Below the pieces are notes generated by a model. That model was given only the letters and a program-made list of their open reading frames with translations, was not told where the DNA came from and searched no databases. Made by a program: the position numbers and the translations under genes. A stretch of 36,252 nucleotides of DNA from an uncultured Clostridia bacterium (GTDB taxonomy: Bacteria > Bacillota > Clostridia > Christensenellales > Borkfalkiaceae), in contig CANQUL010000009.1 of the NCBI GenBank assembly GCA_947627015.1, forward strand, positions 1 to 36,252, in the 5' to 3' direction. How positions within the stretch are numbered: the stretch's first letter is position 1; each line of letters begins with the position of its first letter. Shown one piece after another: positions 32,092-36,252 of the stretch.

Positions 32092-32667
32092 TCAACGCGG
32101 CTCCCGTTCGCTCTTGAGGCTCTCGAGCTCGCTCTTAAGGCGGGCATTCTCGGCCCGAAGGTCCTCGGCGATGCGGGCGTACAGGGCGTCGATCTCGCGC
32201 TCGAGCCGCTTTTGAAGGAAGGGGCTGACCACGGACATGCCTGCCTCCTTTGCGGCCTTCTCCACGCGTTCGGGCTGCTTTTTGAGGAGATTGCGATACT
32301 TGTTCTGCATGCGGAGCATGAGCTTTTCGTCCCCGTTTGCGGCCTCCATGATCGTCCGCCGCACCGAGAGGCCCCGCTTCTTCCCGTCGATGACCCGTTC
32401 GAGAAGGGCGTCCGTCTCCTCCTCGGTAAAGGGCTTGATGGCGCCCGCGGAGAGGCCCTTCCCCGCAAGGATGCGCCCCACCCGCTCGTCGTCCTTCTTT
32501 TTGAGGAAGGCGTAGTAATAATTGCGCACGCTGCCCTTGGCGCGGCTGTGCTCTCTTCCGTACGTCTCAAAGAGATAGGAGAGCGTCTTGCCCGCGTTTT
32601 TTCCCGTGTAGATATACTCGATGAGCCCCGTTGCCTCCTCTTCCGTGTAGCCGTTGATCTTGTTCAT
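32092..32667 (-). CDS. Putative DNA-binding protein with two Myb/SANT-like modules and a coiled-coil tail
   Basis: A 191-residue protein built of two similar modules. Residues about 5-55 begin YTEEEATGLIEYIYTG and end NYYYAFLKK. Residues about 75-125 begin FTEEETDALLERVIDG and end QNKYRNLLKK. Both have the Trp/Tyr-type spacing and TEEE start of Myb-like or RsfA-like domains. The last 45 residues form a heptad-like coiled coil (RLEREIDALYARIAEDL onward), suggesting dimerisation. The ATG at 32667 has GAGGT six bases upstream; longer frames extend into the divergent gene and are not believed. A TATAAT box lies 40 bases upstream. It probably regulates transcription, perhaps its own divergent promoter region, but no target is known. 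Confidence 0.7.
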   Translation of the reverse strand: MNKINGYTEEEATGLIEYIYTGKNAGKTLSYLFETYGREHSRAKGSVRNYYYAFLKKKDDERVGRILAGKGLSAGAIKPFTEEETDALLERVIDGKKRGLSVRRTIMEAANGDEKLMLRMQNKYRNLLKKQPERVEKAAKEAGMSVVSPFLQKRLEREIDALYARIAEDLRAENARLKSELESLKSEREPR

Positions 32668-32688
32668 GATACCACCTCGGAGAAGTTT

Positions 32689-32716
32689 TTGACATAATTT
32701 TGTCGCATTATACATT
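32689..32716 (+). promoter_or_regulatory. Overlapping divergent promoters with a palindromic operator candidate
   Basis: On the plus strand TTGACA (32689-32694) and TACATT (32711-32716) are 16 bases apart, about ten bases before the ATG at 32727. On the minus strand TATAAT (32712-32707) serves the Myb-like gene, with no good -35. The 14-base near-palindrome GACATAATTTTGTC (32691-32704, 6 of 7 pairs) overlaps the plus -35 and lies just downstream of the minus -10, a natural operator position. Confidence 0.55.
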
Positions 32717-32726
32717 GAATAGAGTG

Positions 32727-33626
32727 ATGCGCATCTTTTTTTTATCGGAAAAACCGTGCGTCCTGCGCGTGAACGGGCTGTGGCTCGGCCGTGTGGACGG
32801 ATTCGAACGCTCCGCGGAGCTCGACCCCAAGGACGCCCCATTCTGCGAATTCTGCCTGCCGGGCTTCCTCCCCGTGCGGTTTGCACTCGGCGAAAATCTT
32901 CTCCTCGACCCGCCCCCGCAGGTCCGCATCTACCTGACCCGCCGCGGGACGGCCGTCTATGTGACGGGCTTCGTGCGGGAGGATCCCATGCGCCGCGAGA
33001 TCGCCTCCGCCTCGCTCGGCGGAACGGCGGTCTCCGTCTTTCTCGAGGGACGTTTCTATGTCACGCTCTCCAACGAGACGGGGACGCACACGGCGGAGCT
33101 CAACGACGCATTCGAACGCGCAAGCGTCTCCATGGCGGGCGAACTGTACCTCATCGAGGGAGAGAACGCCTTTGCGCTTCTTGGCCGTGACGGGACGCTC
33201 TTGACCTTGTCCGATGGGACCGTGTCCGAGATAGGACCTCGCGTTTTGGCCGAAGTGCCCTTCCACGACTGTCTCGGGACGACCGCCGTCTGCGAATACG
33301 AAGGAGGAAAACTCACGGGATGCCGTATCCGCACGCGCAGCCACCCGGCGCCCGCGACGTATGCCCTCGCACTCTTCGAATCGGTGCTCCTCGGGGCAAA
33401 TCCCGCGCCCTATCTCGCACCCGCTCTCGCGGAAAAGGCGGGCGCGCTCCGCGAGTATCTCGGGCCCTTCTGCGACGTCGTCCTCACGGACCGGACGGAC
33501 GAAGTGGGGCTCGTGTATCCCCTCTCTCCCCGCCGCTATGAGGTGCGCTGCTTTTCCGTGACCCTCTCGGAGGACGGGAAAGTGCAAAACATCGCCCCTT
33601 CCGTACAAAAAAAGCCCGAGGCCTGA
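32727..33626 (+). CDS. Hypothetical protein of unknown family, beta-rich
   Basis: A 299-residue cytoplasmic protein I do not recognise. It has no signal peptide, no membrane helix and no known catalytic motif. Alternating hydrophobic stretches (VLRVNGLWLGRVDGF, VRIYLTRRGTAVYVTGF, YLIEGENAFALLG) suggest mostly beta structure in the first two thirds, with a more helical part at about 215-250. It is divergent from the Myb-like gene, sharing its promoter region, and ends in a bidirectional terminator whose loop contains the stop codon. The ATG at 32727 has no Shine-Dalgarno sequence; the promoter position implies a leader of a few bases at most. A GTG three bases earlier is an alternative start. 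Confidence 0.75.
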   Translation: MRIFFLSEKPCVLRVNGLWLGRVDGFERSAELDPKDAPFCEFCLPGFLPVRFALGENLLLDPPPQVRIYLTRRGTAVYVTGFVREDPMRREIASASLGGTAVSVFLEGRFYVTLSNETGTHTAELNDAFERASVSMAGELYLIEGENAFALLGRDGTLLTLSDGTVSEIGPRVLAEVPFHDCLGTTAVCEYEGGKLTGCRIRTRSHPAPATYALALFESVLLGANPAPYLAPALAEKAGALREYLGPFCDVVLTDRTDEVGLVYPLSPRRYEVRCFSVTLSEDGKVQNIAPSVQKKPEA

Positions 33627-33635
33627 GCCCCGGGC
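33607..33635. terminator. Bidirectional terminator between converging genes
   Basis: A stem of nine positions with one mismatch (33614-33622 with 33627-33635) and loop CTGA is followed on the plus strand by AATTTTATTT. On the minus strand it is followed by seven T (33613-33607). The plus-strand stop codon lies within it. Confidence 0.85.
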
Positions 33636-33650
33636 AATTTTATTTGTTTC

Positions 33651-34634
33651 TCAATATTTGGTCACCTTGACCGAACGGATAATGATGGGCATGAGCGTAG
33701 GCGTTTCGAACGTCGCCTTCTTGTCGCCCTTCTTCACGTCGTCGAAGAACTCGTACTTGTTGAGCGCCATCTCGTTGGAGACGGTAAAGCTGTAATCCTC
33801 GTTGATCTCCGTCTGCTCGTCGATGTAGTCGGAAATGGCCTCAAGCAGCCCGTCGCGGAGCTGGTCGTTGTAGTTCTTGGCCATGCCGAACACACAGTAC
33901 TTGTCGCCGTTGTACGTCTCGTTGGTGGCGCTCGACGACAGCCAGGTATAGAAGAGCGACGTCGCGCTGTTGTTGACGTAGTTGGTGTTCTGGAGGGGCT
34001 CGCCGTCGTTGTTCTTGCCGCCGTCGGCACGCTCCACGGTCACGTCCTCACGCGAGCTCTTGTCGGTAAAGTACATGACGAGCGCACCGCGGACATGACG
34101 GTTGTCGCGGCTGTATTCCGTCGTGACCTGATTGTCGGGGAACTCGCCGTACACGGTGTAGAGACCGTTGCCCTTTACGGGCTTGCTGTCTGTCCCTTCC
34201 GCCTCCCAGACGGACTGCGTGAAGGTATAGTTCTTCTTCTCTTCGAGTTCGCGGATCTCGGAAAAATAGTCCGCCTCGGTGAGTTCGAGGGAGCTGTTTT
34301 CAAGCGTCTGACCCTTGGCGTAAGTGAATACGGAGCCGTCCTCCTCTTCGACGAGACGGTAGCCGCCGCCGAGCAGAATGCTCGAGGTGTAGTCATGGAT
34401 ACACATGCCCTCGTAGTAGCCCGTCTCGGCGAGCTCGATAAAGTGTTGGACGGTCCGCGGCGCGTCGTTGCGGCTCAGCACATAGTCCACCTCGTATTCC
34501 ACGGAATTGAATACATAGGTGATGCGGACCTCGGGGTGCGTGCTGGTGCACCCGGCGCACATCATGAGTGCGCCCGCGCCGAGAACCGCGGAAAGAGAAA
34601 CAGCGCCGATACGGCGAAGAAGTTTTTTGTTCAC
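33651..34634 (-). CDS. Cyclophilin-like lipoprotein (putative peptidyl-prolyl isomerase)
   Basis: A 327-residue exported protein. The N-terminus has a basic head (NKKLLRRIG), a hydrophobic stretch and a lipobox ending MCAGC at Cys29. Cyclophilin-fold segments follow: APRTVQHFIELAETGYYEGM, ILLGGGY, RGALVMYF, NNSATSLFYTWLS and KYCVFGMAKNYNDQL. They are spread out by insertions. The canonical FHR with the catalytic Arg is IHDYTSS here, so isomerase activity is doubtful; it may be a folding factor of the PrsA type or only a binding protein. The start is GTG (34634), with AGGAGG eight bases upstream. It is monocistronic, with its own promoter and a bidirectional terminator. Confidence 0.85.
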   Translation of the reverse strand: MNKKLLRRIGAVSLSAVLGAGALMMCAGCTSTHPEVRITYVFNSVEYEVDYVLSRNDAPRTVQHFIELAETGYYEGMCIHDYTSSILLGGGYRLVEEEDGSVFTYAKGQTLENSSLELTEADYFSEIRELEEKKNYTFTQSVWEAEGTDSKPVKGNGLYTVYGEFPDNQVTTEYSRDNRHVRGALVMYFTDKSSREDVTVERADGGKNNDGEPLQNTNYVNNSATSLFYTWLSSSATNETYNGDKYCVFGMAKNYNDQLRDGLLEAISDYIDEQTEINEDYSFTVSNEMALNKYEFFDDVKKGDKKATFETPTLMPIIIRSVKVTKY

Positions 34635-34688
34635 CGGAATAGCCTCCTGATAGGCCTGCCTCGAGGGCATACTTTGATTTATAGTACT

Positions 34689-34717
34689 ATTGTACCCGTA
34701 TTTCGCCCTTTCGTCAA
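34689..34717 (-). promoter_or_regulatory. Promoter of the cyclophilin-like lipoprotein gene
   Basis: TTGACG (34717-34712) and TACAAT (34694-34689) on the minus strand are separated by 17 bases, about 55 bases before the GTG start. Confidence 0.82.
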
Positions 34718-34770
34718 GCGATTTCGGTGACCTCGGGGTGAAAATTGCAGAAAGTTGCGGCGATATGCTC

Positions 34771-34792
34771 CCTTCCGCCCGCAGGCGGAAGG
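34771..34792. other. Short perfect hairpin downstream of the rplL terminator
   Basis: Positions 34771-34779 pair with 34784-34792 around CGCA, without a T-tail on either strand. It lies between the rplL terminator and the lipoprotein promoter; its role is unclear. Confidence 0.4.
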
Positions 34793-34836
34793 CGCTTATA
34801 CAGGAAATCTCTCCCGTCCGCCGCCGTCCGTACTCC

Positions 34837-34863
34837 AAAAAAACCGCACACGAGGTGCGGTTT
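34837..34863 (-). terminator. Intrinsic terminator after rplL
   Basis: On the minus strand a 9-bp perfect stem (34863-34855 with 34849-34841) with a 5-base loop runs into seven T in a row, three of them in the stem. It lies 18 bases after the rplL stop. Confidence 0.9.
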
Positions 34864-34881
34864 CCGGGATCAAAGGATCGC

Positions 34882-35256
34882 TTACTTGAGCTCTGCGGTA
34901 GCGCCGGCTTCCTTGAGCTTGGCAAGAGCGGCTTCGGCATCGGCCTTGGGGACCTGTTCCTTGATGACGCCGAGGCTCTCCACTGCCTTCTTGGCATCGG
35001 CGAGGCCGAGACCGGTGAGTTCGCGGACGACCTTGATGACGCCGATCTTGTTGGCGCCGAAATCCTTGAGGACGATGTCGAACTCCGTCTTCTCTTCTTC
35101 CTGCGGAGCCGCTTCGGCAGCAGCGCCCGCACCGCCGCCGACTGCAACCGCAGCCGCCGCGGACACGCCGAATTCCTCTTCGAGGGCCTTGACAAAGTCA
35201 TTGAGCTCGACCACGGTCATGGCCTTGACTTCTTCGATAAATTTCTGAATATCCAT
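34882..35256 (-). CDS. rplL: 50S ribosomal protein L7/L12
   Basis: Stalk protein that recruits translation factors. The 124 residues show the N-terminal dimerisation helix ([22 protein letters not shown]), the Ala/Gly-rich hinge, and the C-terminal factor-binding domain ([36 protein letters not shown]). GGAGG lies eight bases before the ATG. It follows rplJ by 21 bases and ends in its own terminator. rpoB does not follow, so the usual rplJL-rpoBC continuity is interrupted here. Confidence 0.99.
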   Translation of the reverse strand: MDIQKFIEEVKAMTVVELNDFVKALEEEFGVSAAAAVAVGGGAGAAAEAAPQEEEKTEFDIVLKDFGANKIGVIKVVRELTGLGLADAKKAVESLGVIKEQVPKADAEAALAKLKEAGATAELK

Positions 35257-35277
35257 TTTGAATTCCTCCGATTTTGA

Positions 35278-35775
35278 TTAAGATTTTTGGTCTGCGATTG
35301 CTTTCAGAACAAACGCAAGGTTCGCGATGGGCGCCTGCAAGCAGCCGAGCATCTTTGCGATGAGCACTTCTCTCGAAGGGATCGCCGCGAGTTTTTTCAC
35401 ACCTTCCGCGTCCACGTAAGCGCCGCCGACGTAGGCGCTCTTGGGAACGACTTTGTCCGCGAGAACGGGATTCTCCTTGACCGCCTTGGCGATGATCGAG
35501 CAGCCGCTCGTCTCGTCGGGGCAGAACACGAAGGCCGTCGCGCCGTTCAAGTCATTGTCGAAATCGGTTACGCCGAGTTCGTCGAACGCCTTGCGGACGA
35601 GGGTGTTCTTGTACACCTTGTACTCGCACGAGGCGGCACGGAACTTGTTTCTGAGATCGGTGACTTCCTTGACGGTGAGCCGGTCATAGTGCGTCAGAAC
35701 GACGGACTTTGCGCCTTGGATCTTGTCCTTGATCTCTTCGACAACAACTTTTTTTGCTTCAAAGTTTGCCGACAT
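35278..35775 (-). CDS. rplJ: 50S ribosomal protein L10
   Basis: Anchors the L7/L12 stalk on 23S rRNA. The 165-residue protein has the N-terminal rRNA-binding domain (SVVLTHYDRLTVKEVTDLRNKFRAASCEYKVYKNTLVRKAF) and the C-terminal helix that binds L12 dimers (APIANLAFVLKAIADQ). AGGAGGT stands four bases before the ATG. The upstream leader carries the L10 autoregulatory structure and a terminator-like hairpin. Confidence 0.98.
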   Translation of the reverse strand: MSANFEAKKVVVEEIKDKIQGAKSVVLTHYDRLTVKEVTDLRNKFRAASCEYKVYKNTLVRKAFDELGVTDFDNDLNGATAFVFCPDETSGCSIIAKAVKENPVLADKVVPKSAYVGGAYVDAEGVKKLAAIPSREVLIAKMLGCLQAPIANLAFVLKAIADQKS

Positions 35776-35812
35776 GGGTACCTCCTTTTCGGTCTGATGA
35801 CCATATTTTGGG

Positions 35813-35924
35813 AAAAAATTAGCTCCGTACGCAGACGGTACGGAGCGATTCTTAACATACGATTAAGAAGTCAACCTCGACGGGATATTGAGCCGTGCGG
35901 CACCCGTTGTCTGCGGTCATTGTT
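35813..35924 (-). promoter_or_regulatory. L10 leader RNA with attenuator hairpin upstream of rplJ
   Basis: The minus-strand leader contains the L10-leader-like stretch GACAACGGGTGCCGCACGG and, after a short gap, CCGTCGAGGTTG. Two hairpins follow: a 7-bp one (35869-35863 with 35855-35849) and a 9-bp one (35846-35838 with 35830-35822) with TAATTTTTT after it, which looks like a transcription attenuator. In this known class the L10-L12 complex binds the leader to repress its own operon; here a terminator appears to be the output. Confidence 0.8.
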
Positions 35925-35930
35925 TCTTAC

Positions 35931-35959
35931 ATTGTACAGCGCAGTCTCTGCGTTGTCAA
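35931..35959 (-). promoter_or_regulatory. Promoter of rplJ-rplL
   Basis: TTGACA (35959-35954) and TACAAT (35936-35931) on the minus strand are separated by 17 bases, giving a leader of about 150 bases. Confidence 0.87.
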
Positions 35960-35971
35960 GCGATTTTGCGT

Positions 35972-35998
35972 CCGCGGAGAAAAAATTTTCTCCCGCGG
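35972..35998 (-). other. Hairpin after rplA, possible terminator
   Basis: CCGCGG-type arms with an internal A/T segment pair across 35972-35998, with one bulged base. It lies five bases past the rplA stop. No T-run follows, but the 3' arm itself begins with six T, so it may terminate weakly. Confidence 0.4.
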
Positions 35999-36003
35999 TC
36001 CCA

Positions 36004-36252
36004 TTACGCCTTCGAGTAGGCCACCTTGACGCCGGGGCCCATGGTCGAGGTCAGCGTGACGCTCTTGATGTACTGTCCCTTGGCGGCCGCGGGCTTTGCC
36101 TTGACGATGGCGTCCATCAGCGCGTTGAAGTTTTCGAGAAGTTTCTCGGAGCCGAAGCTCTTCTTCCCGATGGGGCAGTGGATGATGGCGGTCTTGTCGA
36201 GACGGTACTCGACTTTACCGGCTTTGACTTCCTGAACGGCCTTCGCGACGTC
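36004..36252 (-). CDS. rplA: 50S ribosomal protein L1, C-terminal part
   Basis: The right edge cuts the gene; 82 residues remain before TAA at 36006-36004. They match the C-terminal region of L1: [36 protein letters not shown] and [20 protein letters not shown]1 binds 23S rRNA near the E site. Its position directly before rplJ and rplL is the standard rplKAJL order. Confidence 0.97.
   Translation of the reverse strand, partial: DVAKAVQEVKAGKVEYRLDKTAIIHCPIGKKSFGSEKLLENFNALMDAIVKAKPAAAKGQYIKSVTLTSTMGPGVKVAYSKA

Overview
The window is about 36 kb of GC-rich, densely packed bacterial chromosome, almost all of it core genes. It carries a SCIFF precursor and its radical-SAM maturase, a hallmark of Clostridia, beside yajC, secD and secF. 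It also carries hemZ, cdaA, a bifunctional rel gene and a RuvX-DUF1292 unit. This points to an anaerobic, high-GC member of the Clostridia, perhaps an uncultured gut lineage; the lineage is an inference. Most genes lie on the minus strand. No tRNA, rRNA, CRISPR array, insertion sequence or prophage was seen.

Layout, left to right. (1) 1-68 is the tail of a plus-strand gene, closed by a bidirectional terminator. (2) 131-3531, minus: cdaA, a 36-residue stub resembling the CdaR membrane anchor, a DUF1015 protein and aspartate kinase, as one overlapping operon. (3) 3627-9178, minus: rpsO, pnp, comEC, holA. (4) 9468-18598, minus: secD, secF, recJ, rel, an MBL hydrolase and hemZ. (5) 18795-21328, minus: yajC, a small membrane protein, scfA and scfB. 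(6) 21419-27223, minus: ruvC, ruvA, an LRR protein, ruvB, queA, a membrane protein and tgt. (7) 27451-30378, plus: argH, a broken yggS and a zinc-dependent phospholipase-C-like protein. (8) 30333-31708, minus: a fused ruvX-DUF1292 gene and queH. (9) 31826-33626: a divergent pair, a two-module Myb-like protein (plus a small membrane protein) against a protein of unknown family. (10) 33651-36252, minus: a cyclophilin-like lipoprotein, then rplL, rplJ with an L10 leader, and the end of rplA.

Functional themes. Holliday-junction processing (ruvA, ruvB, ruvC, ruvX) and recombination/uptake (recJ, comEC). Queuosine tRNA modification (queA, tgt, queH). Sec export (yajC, secD, secF), next to the SCIFF ranthipeptide pair. 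Second messengers: c-di-AMP (cdaA) and (p)ppGpp (rel).

Most unusual points: the reduced CdaR-like stub; the LRR gene inside ruvA-ruvB; the ruvX-DUF1292 fusion with an internal start; terminators placed hard against start codons, one supplying the Shine-Dalgarno sequence; several promoters giving (near-)leaderless mRNAs; SecD and SecF without their usual intramembrane acidic motifs; and a yggS gene broken just after its PLP lysine.
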